A stretch of 64,000 nt of DNA. Origin: Candidatus Limivivens intestinipullorum. Lineage in GTDB: Bacteria > Bacillota > Clostridia > Lachnospirales > Lachnospiraceae. Location of the stretch: positions 49,387-113,386 of the forward strand of contig DVIQ01000043.1 in NCBI GenBank assembly GCA_018711185.1, read 5' to 3'. The notes beneath the pieces were generated by a model, which saw nothing but the letters and a program-made list of their open reading frames with translations, was not told the origin of the DNA and searched no databases. Positions 18,776 through 26,509 of this stretch are shown piece by piece. The position numbers and the translations under genes are program-made. The stretch's first letter is position 1. Every line of letters starts with the position of its first letter.

Positions 18776-18801
18776 GATCCGCGCAGTATGGCGCGGATCT
18801 C
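18776..18801. other. stem-loop between pyrF and pyrK
   Basis: AGATCCGCGC and GCGCGGATCT pair perfectly around six bases. It lies 7 bases after the pyrF stop. There is no T-run, so it is more likely an mRNA stability or processing site within the operon than a terminator. Confidence 0.5.
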
Positions 18802-18807
18802 CATTTC

Positions 18808-19734
18808 TCAGCGGTTCTCCAGGGCACCCTGAATGTCCGCGATCATATCCTCCACAGCCGCTCTGGACGCTTCCCCGAAGCGTTCCGGGCCGAACTTCGC
18901 GTACTGCTCCTGTTTATAGGCCGCGATAATGCCTCTTGAGGAATTTACAATGGCTCCCAGACCGTCCTCGTTAAAGAAATGGACAAGATCCGCGCCCTTT
19001 CCTCCCTGAGCTCCATAGCCTGGCACCAGGATATAGGCCTTGGGCATGATCTTCCGGAGAACCTTTCCCATCTCCGGATAGGTGGCGCCCACCACGGCAC
19101 CCACGTAGCTGTAGGAGCAGCCCATGCACTCGTCGCCCCACTGGGCCACTTTCTCGCCTACCAGCTCATAGAGGGGTCTGCCGTCCACCAGACGGTCCTG
19201 GAACTCCCCGCTGGAAGGATTGGAAGTCTTCACCAGGATAAAAAGGCCCTTTTTCTCTTTTTTGCACACATCCACAAAGGGCTTCACCCCGTCGGTTCCA
19301 AGATACGGGTTCACCGTAACAAAATCCTCGTCGAATCCTCTGCATACCGCGCTTCCCACCTGGACGCTTCCCAGATGGCCCGCCGCGTAGGCCGCGGAGG
19401 TGGAGCCGATGTCTCCTCTTTTAATGTCGCCGATCACCACCAGATCTTTTTCATGGCAGTAATCCACGGTCTTCTGAAAGGCCTTCAGGCCCTCGATGCC
19501 GAACTGCTCGTACATGGCGATCTGCGGCTTCACCGCCGGGATCAGATCCCAGGTCTTGTCGATGATTTCCTTATTAAACTGCCAGATGGCTTCCGCCGCT
19601 CCCTCAAGGGTTTCGCCGTACTCGGCGAAAGCTTTTTTCTGAATGTGCTCCGGGATATAGTTCAGCATCGGGTCTAAGCCCACCACAATCGGGGCCTTCG
19701 TCTTCTGTATTTTCTCAATCAGCTTCTGAATCAT
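18808..19734 (-). CDS. pyrF: orotidine 5'-phosphate decarboxylase PyrF (type 2)
   Basis: PyrF removes CO2 from OMP to give UMP. At 308 residues it is the longer type 2 form. It shows VVGLDPMLNYIP near the start, the catalytic Lys and Asp in VVIGDIKRGDIGSTSAAYA, and VPGYGAQGG. The start at 19734 has GAGGAGG upstream and lies within the end of pyrC, a 20-base overlap. Confidence 0.95.
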   Translation of the reverse strand: MIQKLIEKIQKTKAPIVVGLDPMLNYIPEHIQKKAFAEYGETLEGAAEAIWQFNKEIIDKTWDLIPAVKPQIAMYEQFGIEGLKAFQKTVDYCHEKDLVVIGDIKRGDIGSTSAAYAAGHLGSVQVGSAVCRGFDEDFVTVNPYLGTDGVKPFVDVCKKEKKGLFILVKTSNPSSGEFQDRLVDGRPLYELVGEKVAQWGDECMGCSYSYVGAVVGATYPEMGKVLRKIMPKAYILVPGYGAQGGKGADLVHFFNEDGLGAIVNSSRGIIAAYKQEQYAKFGPERFGEASRAAVEDMIADIQGALENR

Positions 19735-21052
19735 TTTCTGGTTTCCTCCTCGTAACGTGATATCTGTGTCTGTCCGCGCTTTCCAGGTAAGCGATCTCTC
19801 CGTCGCAGATCGTGGCCTTTACAAGACCCCGGACAGTCCTCCCGCCAAAGGGCGTATTCTTTCCCATGGACCGGAAAGTTGCCGGATCGATGACGTATTC
19901 CGCCAGGGGATCGAACACGGTTACATCCGCCGCCTTCCCCTCCGCCAGGGAGCCCTTGTCGATTCCCAGTACCCTGGCCGGGTTGCTGCTCATCTTCTCC
20001 GCCATCTGAAGGGGCGTTAAAAGGCCCGTCTCCACAAGCTCCGTGTACGTCAAAGCCGCGCTGGTCTCCAGGCCAACGATTCCAAAAGGCGCGTCCTGGA
20101 AGGGCTTTCTCTTTTCCTCGGCGCTGTGGGGCGCGTGATCCGTGGAAATCACATCCATAATCCCCTCGGAAAGGCCTTTGCGCAGAGCCTCCACATCCGC
20201 CCTGGTGCGCAGGGGCGGATTCATTTTATAGTTGGGATCCGCTTCGGGGATATCCTCCGTACACAGGGTAAAGTGATGCGGGCAAACCTCCCCTGTAACC
20301 GGAAGCCCCGCCTTTTTCGCCGCGGCCACCATCTTCACGCTGCCTGCCGTGGAACAGTGGCACAGGTGCAGCCTGGCTCCGGTCTCCTTTGCCAGCATAA
20401 TATCTCTGGCAATGATCACATCCTCCACCGCGTTGCTGATGCCTTTTAATCCCAGCTTCTTCATATGCTCATCGGCATTCGCCACGCCTTTTTCCACCAG
20501 GTTGATATCCTCACAGTGGGCCAGCACGGGAATATCGCATTTGGCCGCGAGCTTCATGGCCTTCCGGTACAGCCCGGAATCCATCACAGACTTTCCGTCC
20601 TCGCTGATGGCAGGTGCCCCGGCCAGAACCATTCCCTCGATATCCGCCAGCTCTTTTCCCTCCTGGCCCTTCGTCACCGCTCCGGCCTGGAGTACGTGAA
20701 CCCTGGTGCAGCCCTTTGCTTTATTGTGGACATAAGAAACCTTATGGCCGTCATCGATCACCGGCTTTGTGTTTGGCATGGCCACGATGGTGGTAAAACC
20801 GCCTCTGGCCGCCGCCGAGGCTCCGCTCTCCACAGTCTCTTTATAGGTAAGCCCCGGATCACGCAGGTGAACGTGCAGATCGATAAGACCCGGCATCACG
20901 AAGCACCCCTCGGCATCGATTTCCGTATCCGCCCTTTCGTCCAGCTTGGGCTCCACCTTTTGGATCAGCCCGTCCTCGATCAGGACGTCATAAATGCCGT
21001 CCTTTCCGGTATCCGGGTCCAGAACCCGGCCATTCTTAATCAGAATACTCAT
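19715..21052 (-). CDS. pyrC: dihydroorotase PyrC
   Basis: PyrC cyclises carbamoyl aspartate to dihydroorotate. The 445-residue amidohydrolase has the metal-binding DLHVHLRDPG, HCED, VCPHHFTL and STDHAPHS motifs in order, the class I arrangement. It is followed by pyrF with a 20-base overlap. It begins 23 bases after a small membrane protein gene which may be the true first gene of the operon. Confidence 0.96.
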   Translation of the reverse strand: MSILIKNGRVLDPDTGKDGIYDVLIEDGLIQKVEPKLDERADTEIDAEGCFVMPGLIDLHVHLRDPGLTYKETVESGASAAARGGFTTIVAMPNTKPVIDDGHKVSYVHNKAKGCTRVHVLQAGAVTKGQEGKELADIEGMVLAGAPAISEDGKSVMDSGLYRKAMKLAAKCDIPVLAHCEDINLVEKGVANADEHMKKLGLKGISNAVEDVIIARDIMLAKETGARLHLCHCSTAGSVKMVAAAKKAGLPVTGEVCPHHFTLCTEDIPEADPNYKMNPPLRTRADVEALRKGLSEGIMDVISTDHAPHSAEEKRKPFQDAPFGIVGLETSAALTYTELVETGLLTPLQMAEKMSSNPARVLGIDKGSLAEGKAADVTVFDPLAEYVIDPATFRSMGKNTPFGGRTVRGLVKATICDGEIAYLESADRHRYHVTRRKPENDSEAD

Positions 21053-21075
21053 ACGTTTTCCCTTTCAGGGCGCGG

Positions 21076-21330
21076 TCACGCCCCTGCCCTTTCCATTTTT
21101 TTCCTCAGCAGTTCAGCCCGCCGAACTGCTGCGTTTTCCCGCCTTTTTTCGGCTTTCGCCGCATCACTGTTCAGCTTTTTTATCTTCTTCGCGTAGGCCG
21201 CCGCCTTCTTCATTTTCTTCAAGTCCGGAGTCTTTGCCGCCGCCCTCGCCGTACAGGCCAGGGCCGCCAGCAAAATCCCCGACTGAATCGCCAGAGTCAG
21301 CTTCTCCTGCTGACTGTGATTTAATACCAT
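21076..21330 (-). CDS. small protein with one membrane helix, unknown function
   Basis: The start at 21330 is preceded by AAAAGGAGCGTTCT. The 84-residue product opens MVLNHSQQEKLTLAIQSG, has a hydrophobic helix (ILLAALACTARAAA) and a strongly basic helical tail rich in Lys, Arg and Ala. About eight residues near the C-terminus (RAELLR and neighbours) are encoded by an intergenic-type palindrome (21106-21131). It might be a leader-like first gene of the pyr operon, but its role is unknown and it may not be conserved. Confidence 0.5.
   Translation of the reverse strand: MVLNHSQQEKLTLAIQSGILLAALACTARAAAKTPDLKKMKKAAAYAKKIKKLNSDAAKAEKRRENAAVRRAELLRKKMERAGA
21106..21131. repeat. TTCAGC-type palindrome inside a coding end
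   Basis: CAGCAGTTC and GAACTGCTG flank AGCCCGCC. Unlike the other cores it lies inside a probable reading frame (21076-21330), encoding part of its basic tail. Confidence 0.6.
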
Positions 21331-21436
21331 AGAACGCTCCTTTTCTTCCGCGCAGAAGGCTGCCCACCCCTGGCCGCGCGTTTCCGCGCAGTTCGGACGG
21401 CAGATTTTTCTGCGAGGACCTGTCTGGACTGCTAAC

Positions 21437-21465
21437 ATTATAACATCCCTCCGGCCAAAAGGAAA
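21437..21465 (-). promoter_or_regulatory. probable promoter of the pyr operon
   Basis: TTTCCT (21460-21465), 17 bases, TATAAT (21437-21442) on the minus strand. The roughly 100-base GC-rich leader to the small gene at 21330 could fold, but I see no clear PyrR-binding loop. Confidence 0.5.
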
Positions 21466-21476
21466 CCCTCCCCTTC

Positions 21477-21505
21477 TTGAATTTGCCATTCATCAATGAT
21501 AAAAT
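21477..21505 (+). promoter_or_regulatory. promoter of the radical SAM - DUF4364 pair
   Basis: TTGAAT (21477-21482), 17 bases, TAAAAT (21500-21505). It faces away from the pyr promoter across a short shared region. Confidence 0.65.
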
Positions 21506-21521
21506 AAGTTTGCCGCGTTCA

Positions 21522-21557
21522 GACATGTCCGCTTGGCTCGCTGCTCGCGGGAATAAA
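21522..21557 (+). repeat. intergenic repeat, family D right half
   Basis: GACATGTCCGCTTGGCTCG followed by TCGCGGGAATAAA matches the right half of 366-420. It ends about 10 bases before the ribosome binding site of the radical SAM gene, so it forms its 5' leader. Confidence 0.6.
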
Positions 21558-21572
21558 CGCTAAGGAGTTTTT

Positions 21573-22517
21573 ATGGGACAAATTCCTTCCTGGAACGGCA
21601 AACCTTACCGTTCTCTTGACTATACCCTCCGGGAAAAATTCGGAGAAAAAATATATAAAGTATCCTTAAACGGCGGCATGACCTGCCCCAATCGGGACGG
21701 CACCTTAGGCAGCCGGGGCTGTATTTTCTGCAGCCAGGGCGGCTCCGGGGATTTCGCCGGAGATCCTTCCCTTGGGATTCATGAGCAGATCGAAGCACAG
21801 AAGCGGCAGCTTCTGCGCAAGTTTCCGGCCAGGCGTTTTCTGGCCTACTTTCAGGCGTACACCAACACCTACGCACCGGTCTCCTATCTTAGGCCACTCT
21901 TCGAGGACGCCTTATCCCACCCGGATATTGCCGGGCTCTCTGTGGGAACCAGACCGGACTGTCTGCCGGAGGACGTCCTTTCCCTTCTGGATGAGCTCAA
22001 TCAAAAAAAGCCCGTCTCTGTAGAGCTGGGGCTTCAGACCATTCACCCTTCCACCGCGGCCTTTATCCGGCGGGGCTATCCTCTGTCTGTGTTCGATGAC
22101 AGCGTCCGGCGTCTCAGGGAGCGCCAAATCGAGGTAGTGGTCCATACAATTCTTGGGCTTCCGGGTGAAAATCTGGAAGCGATGCTGGAAACCATCGAAT
22201 ATTTGAATCACGCGGATATTCAAGGCATAAAGCTTCAGCTTCTCCACGTTCTTGAAGGAACGGACCTGGCAGATTACTACCGTAAAACCGGTTTTCCCAT
22301 CATGTCCGAGGATCAGTACGTGGATACGGTCATCGCCTGCCTGGAGCATCTCTCTTCGGAGATTACCGTTCACCGGGTCACCGGCGACGGGCCGAAAGCC
22401 CTTCTGATCGCTCCCCTTTGGAGCTGCCGGAAAACCGCCGTTTTAAATCATCTGCACCACGAAATGAAAGTCCGTCCGGCCTGGCAGGGCCGGCTTTGCA
22501 AAAAGGAGGTATCCTGA
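21573..22517 (+). CDS. radical SAM protein, YhcC/TIGR01212 family
   Basis: The 314-residue protein has the family beginning SLDYTLREKFGEKIYKVSLNGGMTCPNRDGT and an unusual cysteine set: CPNRDGT then RGCIFC, which provides the [4Fe-4S] ligands. YFQAYTNTYAP and GLQTIH are further markers. The family is widely conserved and the reaction is not settled. Its stop overlaps the next start in TGATG, so the two genes are coupled. Confidence 0.9.
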   Translation: MGQIPSWNGKPYRSLDYTLREKFGEKIYKVSLNGGMTCPNRDGTLGSRGCIFCSQGGSGDFAGDPSLGIHEQIEAQKRQLLRKFPARRFLAYFQAYTNTYAPVSYLRPLFEDALSHPDIAGLSVGTRPDCLPEDVLSLLDELNQKKPVSVELGLQTIHPSTAAFIRRGYPLSVFDDSVRRLRERQIEVVVHTILGLPGENLEAMLETIEYLNHADIQGIKLQLLHVLEGTDLADYYRKTGFPIMSEDQYVDTVIACLEHLSSEITVHRVTGDGPKALLIAPLWSCRKTAVLNHLHHEMKVRPAWQGRLCKKEVS

Positions 22518-23029
22518 TGGCTGAACCCCTTACTCTGTACAAACTCATCATTCTCTACATGCTGGAAAAAGTGGATTTCCCGCTGACCAACGGCCAGCTT
22601 GCGGATTTTATCCTGAATCAGGGCTACACCACGTATTTTATCCTTCAGCAGGCCATCAGCGAGCTTGTGGAAGCCGAGCTCATCAGCGTGGAAACCATCC
22701 GCAATTCTTCCCGCTACCAGATCACGGATTCCGGCCGCAGCACACTGGATTATTTCAAAAATAAAATCCCCAAGGCAATCCAGGGGGATATTACCGCGTA
22801 TCTGCGCAAAAACCGCATCACGCTGCGAAACGAAGTGGCCGTGACGGCGGAATATTTTAAAAATACCGGAGGGGAGTACACCGTACACTGCGTGGTGAAG
22901 GAAAAAGACTTTGACCTGATCAGTCTCACCATCAGCGTCCCGGACAAGAAGCAGGCGGACACCATGTGCAGCCGGTGGGAAAAGAAATGTCAAAAGCTGT
23001 ATCAGACGATCATGGAGGAATTGTCCTGA
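22517..23029 (+). CDS. DUF4364 family protein (winged-helix, putative regulator)
   Basis: A 170-residue protein starting MAEPLTLYKLIILYMLEKVDFPLT, which matches the clostridial DUF4364 family. The first 80 residues (LTNGQLADFILNQGYTTYFILQQAISELVEAELI, YQITDSGRSTLDYF) have a PadR/winged-helix look, so a DNA-binding role is likely but unproven. The rest is alpha/beta. The AAAAGGAGG site lies in the end of the radical SAM gene. The stem-loop at 23041-23060 may end the transcript. Confidence 0.88.
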   Translation: MAEPLTLYKLIILYMLEKVDFPLTNGQLADFILNQGYTTYFILQQAISELVEAELISVETIRNSSRYQITDSGRSTLDYFKNKIPKAIQGDITAYLRKNRITLRNEVAVTAEYFKNTGGEYTVHCVVKEKDFDLISLTISVPDKKQADTMCSRWEKKCQKLYQTIMEELS

Positions 23030-23040
23030 GAAGGCGCGGT

Positions 23041-23060
23041 TAGGGAGCTATTGCTCCCTA
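23041..23060 (+). terminator. stem-loop after the DUF4364 gene
   Basis: TAGGGAGC and GCTCCCTA pair perfectly around a 4-base loop, 12 bases past the stop. It lacks a long T-run; a second GC stem (CCCCGCGGGG) with ATTTTCCTT follows near 23088-23105 and may be the real terminator. Confidence 0.45.
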
Positions 23061-23125
23061 GATGATGATTCATCTATTCTGCAACAGCCCCGCGGGGATT
23101 TTCCTTATTCAGCTAAATTACAGTC

Positions 23126-23181
23126 AAGTCAAAAACCCTGCAGCAAGCTACGGTGCATCAAACTTGTAGCTCAGCAGAGCT
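23126..23181. repeat. intergenic repeat, family C copy 2
   Basis: Same order of blocks as 246-305: AAGTCAAAAACC, GCAGCAAG, GCATCAAACTTG, CAGCAGAGCTG. It lies in a gap (23030-23293) otherwise containing only stem-loops. Confidence 0.6.
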
Positions 23182-23293
23182 GGAAACCATCCGATTTTTC
23201 AGTACAAACCACCGTTACCGGATTGGGTGAAGTCAGGCGTGAAGCCTGGGGTAAGTTCATCTTTTTCATGTTTTCTGATTTCCTCTATGAAAA

Positions 23294-23609
23294 TTACTGA
23301 ATGGATTTTCCCAGGTCATAGGCGGCCTGGATTTCCGGTTTTCCTTTGATGTCACCAACCTTCATATTCCCGCCGGCGAGGACATGGCCAAGATTTTTCC
23401 ACCGCAGATGTTCCATCAGATGATCATAGTAAAGAAGTACGTCATCAAATCCTTTTCCTTCTGCAGCCATGGATATCCATATCGGAAAGGAAAAATTCTG
23501 TTACGGTATTCCCTGCGCTTTCTGCTCCTTTCGTAAATGCCTTTACAAGCATAGATGTATTGCCTTTCTTTCGGGGGCTTCCATTTAGTACCACAATTTT
23601 TTTACTCAT
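23294..23609 (-). pseudogene. internally deleted, frameshifted flavodoxin-fold oxidoreductase
   Basis: The N-terminal part starts at 23609 with MSKKIVVLNGSPRKKGNTS and runs for about 48 residues to DMDIHGC. In another frame the following DNA encodes EGKGFDDVLLYYDHLMEHL and continues to GKPEIQAAYDLGKSIQ and a stop at 23294-23296, which is the C-terminus of the same family. About 80-100 codons of the middle are gone and the frame is broken. Its start is nearly identical to the intact paralogue at 23772-24317. A composite repeat (23628-23762) lies where its promoter would be. Confidence 0.8.
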
Positions 23610-23627
23610 TCCATGCGCTCCATTTCT

Positions 23628-23762
23628 GTTACAGTTCAGCCTTGCTGAACCGTAACTGCAAAAATCCATTTGAAATCGCCTTCGGCGATGGGATTTTCGC
23701 ACTCCTGAATCACGTTCTTACGGTCTGCGCAGCGTGTGCGCAGGCCTGAGCTGAACTGTTAC
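23628..23762 (+). repeat. family A composite element, best full copy
   Basis: Order: palindrome GTTACAGTTCAGC/GCTGAACCGTAAC (23628-23656), hairpin 2 with arms AAATCGCC/GGCGATGGGATTT (23657-23701), spacer CTCCTGAATCACGTTCTTACGG, hairpin 3 (TGCGCAGCGTGTGCGCA) and the terminal GCTGAACTGTTAC. The outer ends GTTACAGTTCAGC and GCTGAACTGTTAC are inverted repeats of each other. No coding capacity. It matches 11900-12033 across its length. Confidence 0.8.
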
Positions 23763-23771
23763 CCATTTCTC

Positions 23772-24317
23772 TCAAATTTTTTCTGCCAGAGCGGCCGCCT
23801 GTTTACAGCCGCCCGTTTTCTCAATATCACCTGCGTTCAGAACACCGGGGATCAGGACTTCTCCTGCCACATGCCATTTTATAAGCGCCGCGGAACGCTC
23901 CACGGGAATCCGTACGCCATCCAGCACAGTCATGTCGTCTTCCTCACAGCAGGCAATCAGCATACATTCCTTTTCGGCAATGTCTTTTCCGGCGACACAG
24001 AAAGAATACAGTTTATCAATCACTGCCTTGATCTGCGCCGGAATCGAATACCAATATACCGGCATAGAAAAGACAACCACATCCGCTTCCAGAACAGCAG
24101 GCGCAATCAAATTAAAATCATCGTCAAAGGAACATGCTTTTCCTGTCTTGTAACAGCTTTCGCAGGCATGGCAGCCTCCCACATTCATTTTGGCGGTGTC
24201 AAACCTTATGACGCTGTGGCCTTTTTCCTCCGCTGCTTTGATAAACGCGTCCGTCATAGCAAAGCTGTTGCCGTTTTTGCGCGGACTGCCTGTAATAACA
24301 ACAATTTTCTTGCTCAT
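23772..24317 (-). CDS. flavodoxin family NAD(P)H-dependent oxidoreductase
   Basis: The 181-residue protein has the FMN phosphate loop TGSPRKNGNS at residues 9-18, the cysteine pair GGCHACESCYKTGKAC typical of iron-sulfur or redox-active members, and SMPVYWYSIPAQIKAVIDKLY. Enzymes of this type reduce quinones, nitro compounds or flavin. It is divergent from an HxlR regulator with operator-like repeats between them, so it is probably induced by electrophiles or oxidants. The start at 24317 has AAAAGGAGG upstream. An internally deleted paralogue lies just downstream. Confidence 0.9.
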   Translation of the reverse strand: MSKKIVVITGSPRKNGNSFAMTDAFIKAAEEKGHSVIRFDTAKMNVGGCHACESCYKTGKACSFDDDFNLIAPAVLEADVVVFSMPVYWYSIPAQIKAVIDKLYSFCVAGKDIAEKECMLIACCEEDDMTVLDGVRIPVERSAALIKWHVAGEVLIPGVLNAGDIEKTGGCKQAAALAEKI

Positions 24318-24364
24318 ATAGAGTTCCTCCTTTTCCACCGGGATTGACTCCTCCCGCTGCTGAT

Positions 24365-24443
24365 ATTATAATCATAGCAAGAATAAAACAAAAGACAAGT
24401 ACGCACATCAAAGTGCGATACTTACAAATAAGTTAAATACTTA
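24365..24443. promoter_or_regulatory. divergent control region with ACTTA/TAAGT operator array
   Basis: The reductase has a -10 TATAAT at 24365-24370 (minus strand). Between it and the hxlR-type gene lie nested inverted repeats: AAGTA-CGCAC with GTGCG-TACTT (24397-24423), ACTTA-4-TAAGT (24420-24433) and TAAGT-5-ACTTA (24429-24443). Repeated ACTTA half-sites of this kind are typical of HxlR/DUF24 operators. Binding by the adjacent regulator is inferred. Confidence 0.65.
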
Positions 24444-24461
24444 CCAAAAGGAGAGTGTAGA

Positions 24462-24809
24462 ATGAGCAAAAGATGTATAGCGAACGAATGCCTTAGTTCA
24501 ACCGGATTCAGCTACACGCTGTCATTGATTAATGGGAAATATAAAATGACGATATTGTATACCTTGATGGAATTCGGGGTGGTCCGATTCAATGAAATGA
24601 AAAAGTACATTGGCGAAATCTCTTACAAAACTTTAAGCTCCACGCTGAAAGAGCTGGAAGCAGACCAGCTCGTTCATCGGGAAGAATATCCGCAGATTCC
24701 ACCCAAAGTAGAATACAGTCTGACTGAGCGCGGAAAATCTTTGATTCCTATTTTAGATGGTATGTGTGAATGGGGAGACCAGAACAGATTAGATAAGCTG
24801 ACCCGTTGA
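24462..24809 (+). CDS. HxlR family (DUF24) transcriptional regulator
   Basis: A 115-residue winged-helix protein with the HxlR pattern: NGKYKMTILYTLMEFGVVRFNEMKKYI, ISYKTLSSTLKELEADQLVHREEYPQIPPKVEYSLTERG. Residue C7 (and C12 nearby: KRCIANEC) is near the N-terminus, where redox-sensing members such as YodB or HypR have their reactive cysteine. It is transcribed away from the flavin reductase and likely represses it. AAAGGAGAG precedes the ATG. Confidence 0.92.
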   Translation: MSKRCIANECLSSTGFSYTLSLINGKYKMTILYTLMEFGVVRFNEMKKYIGEISYKTLSSTLKELEADQLVHREEYPQIPPKVEYSLTERGKSLIPILDGMCEWGDQNRLDKLTR

Positions 24810-24814
24810 CACAG

Positions 24815-25411
24815 TTACAGGAAAATCCGCCTCACCCCAATCCGTTCCAGCAGCGCCTCGCTGTGGGACACCACCACCAGTCCGATTCCTCTTTTCTTTG
24901 TCTCTTCTAATAAAAAGTTCCAGATCTGGCTTTGGGTTATCATATCCAGCATGGTGCTGATTTCATCCGCGATCAAAAATTTCGTAGGTTTTCCCAGGGC
25001 CCTGGCAATGCAGAACCGCTGGAGTTCTCCGCCGGAGAGCTCCTGGGGATAGCGGTTCATCCAGTCCTCCTCGATTCCAAGGGCCTGAATAATCCGCTCC
25101 TCCATCTCCTGTCCGTCCGCCAGGGTATCTTTCATGCGAAGTCTGGGATTCACCGCCCGCTCCGGATGCTGCCAGATCATCTGAACCGGACAGTATCCCT
25201 TTTTGGGCAGCGGCGCGCCGTCCAGAAGCACTTCGCCCGTATCCGGCTCCAGATAGCCGGCCAATATCTTGCACAAAGTGGTCTTTCCAAAGCCGCTGGG
25301 CCCCATAATAGCCGCATGCTCCCTGCTGTCCACCCTAAGGTTTACCCCGGAAAATATCTTTCCTGCTTTTTCATCGTAGGCAAACGACAGATTCTTTCCT
25401 TCCAGTATCAT
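24815..25411 (-). CDS. ABC transporter ATPase, nickel/peptide type (second ATPase)
   Basis: A compact 198-residue ATPase with Walker A GPSGFGKTTLCKI, signature LSGGELQRFCIARAL and Walker B KFLIADEIS, ending soon after the switch His (VVSHSEALL). The Walker B sequence is followed by E-I-S-T instead of E-P-T-S, and the usual C-terminal extension of DppF-like ATPases is missing. The ATG at 25411 is preferred because AGGAAGGATAAGG precedes it. It is the last gene of a five-gene importer operon and probably pairs with the ATPase at 25472-26497. Confidence 0.88.
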   Translation of the reverse strand: MILEGKNLSFAYDEKAGKIFSGVNLRVDSREHAAIMGPSGFGKTTLCKILAGYLEPDTGEVLLDGAPLPKKGYCPVQMIWQHPERAVNPRLRMKDTLADGQEMEERIIQALGIEEDWMNRYPQELSGGELQRFCIARALGKPTKFLIADEISTMLDMITQSQIWNFLLEETKKRGIGLVVVSHSEALLERIGVRRIFL

Positions 25412-25471
25412 ATCCTTATCCTTCCTGTTCCCATTCACATTCCACGCTTCTGCCTCGCCGGCCGCGCGCTT

Positions 25472-26497
25472 TCACGCTCCCGGTGCCTCCGCCTCGGCCC
25501 ACGCACGCGGGTTGGCGCTCTCATCCGCCTGGCCCGCCGCGGACCCGGACATACCATCTCTGTACGCGGCACACCGCACGCTTCCGTTTCCGACTCTTCT
25601 CATGGATATCTCTCCCTGGCACCCTTTCGAATACCCGGAGCACCGGGGCCCGAAGGGGCATCCCTTGGGCATATCCTTCACATAGGGCTGAAAACCCGGC
25701 AGGGGCTGAAAGCCGTTCTGAGGCATGGCACGCCACAGGGCCTTTGTGTAAGGATGGCGCAGGGTTTCCTCGGAGGCGAAATCCGCCACCGGCGCCTCCT
25801 CCACCGTCATCCCCGCGTAAAAAACGGCGATCCGGTCCGCCGTCTCCAGGGCAAGCTCAATATCGTGGGTGATCAGCAGCACGCCGTTTCCCTCATCCGC
25901 GAAGGCCCGGAAGTCCTCCATGGATTTCTTTGCCAGAGCCAGATCCATCCCCGGCGTGGGCTCATCGGCAATGATCAGCTTCGGATCTCCCATCAGCGCC
26001 GTAGCCAGGAGGACGCGCCTGGTCATGCCCCCTGAGCACTCAAAGGGATACCTGCCGTCCACCTCCGGCCCCAGCCCGTATCTTTGGAAAATCTTCCGCT
26101 GCTTTTCTTTCTTTTCCTTGTCTTTGCGGGTACGGCTCACCTGCCCTCCCACCGGCATCAGCGGGTCCAGATACGTGGTGCTCTGGGGCACAAAGGCGAT
26201 CTGATTCCCCCGAAGCGCCCGAATCCGCGCCTTATCCAGCGGCTCCCCCTGAAAATACATGGAACCGGATACGCTGGCGTTATAGGGCAGCAAATCTAAA
26301 ATCGCGTGGGCCAGAAGACTTTTTCCGGAGCCGCTGGATCCCACCACCGCCACGATCTCCCCCTCCCCCACGGAAACGGAGAGCTTTGAAATCACCGGCA
26401 GACTTGTCTGGCGGCTTCCTCTTTTGTCCGCGTACTGCCGAAATGACACGGAGAGCTCCCGGATTTCAAGTATCTTTTTTTTCTGCAAACTGTTCAT
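25472..26497 (-). CDS. ABC transporter ATPase, nickel/peptide type (first ATPase)
   Basis: The 341-residue DppD/CntD-like ATPase shows Walker A GSSGSGKSLLAHAIL, signature ECSGGMTRRVLLATAL, Walker B LIIADEPTPGMD and switch LLITHDIE. The C-terminal region has the cysteine pattern GCPFGPRC common to oligopeptide/nickel ATPases. The tail after about residue 320 is Ala/Glu-rich and low in complexity. It follows the second permease by 12 bases. Confidence 0.9.
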   Translation of the reverse strand: MNSLQKKKILEIRELSVSFRQYADKRGSRQTSLPVISKLSVSVGEGEIVAVVGSSGSGKSLLAHAILDLLPYNASVSGSMYFQGEPLDKARIRALRGNQIAFVPQSTTYLDPLMPVGGQVSRTRKDKEKKEKQRKIFQRYGLGPEVDGRYPFECSGGMTRRVLLATALMGDPKLIIADEPTPGMDLALAKKSMEDFRAFADEGNGVLLITHDIELALETADRIAVFYAGMTVEEAPVADFASEETLRHPYTKALWRAMPQNGFQPLPGFQPYVKDMPKGCPFGPRCSGYSKGCQGEISMRRVGNGSVRCAAYRDGMSGSAAGQADESANPRAWAEAEAPGA

Positions 26498-26509
26498 AGA
26501 CGCCTCCTC

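Noticed and set aside
21331..21436. PyrR attenuator before the pyr operon
   Set aside because: The leader can fold, but I see neither the PyrR-binding loop pattern nor a terminator with a T-run.
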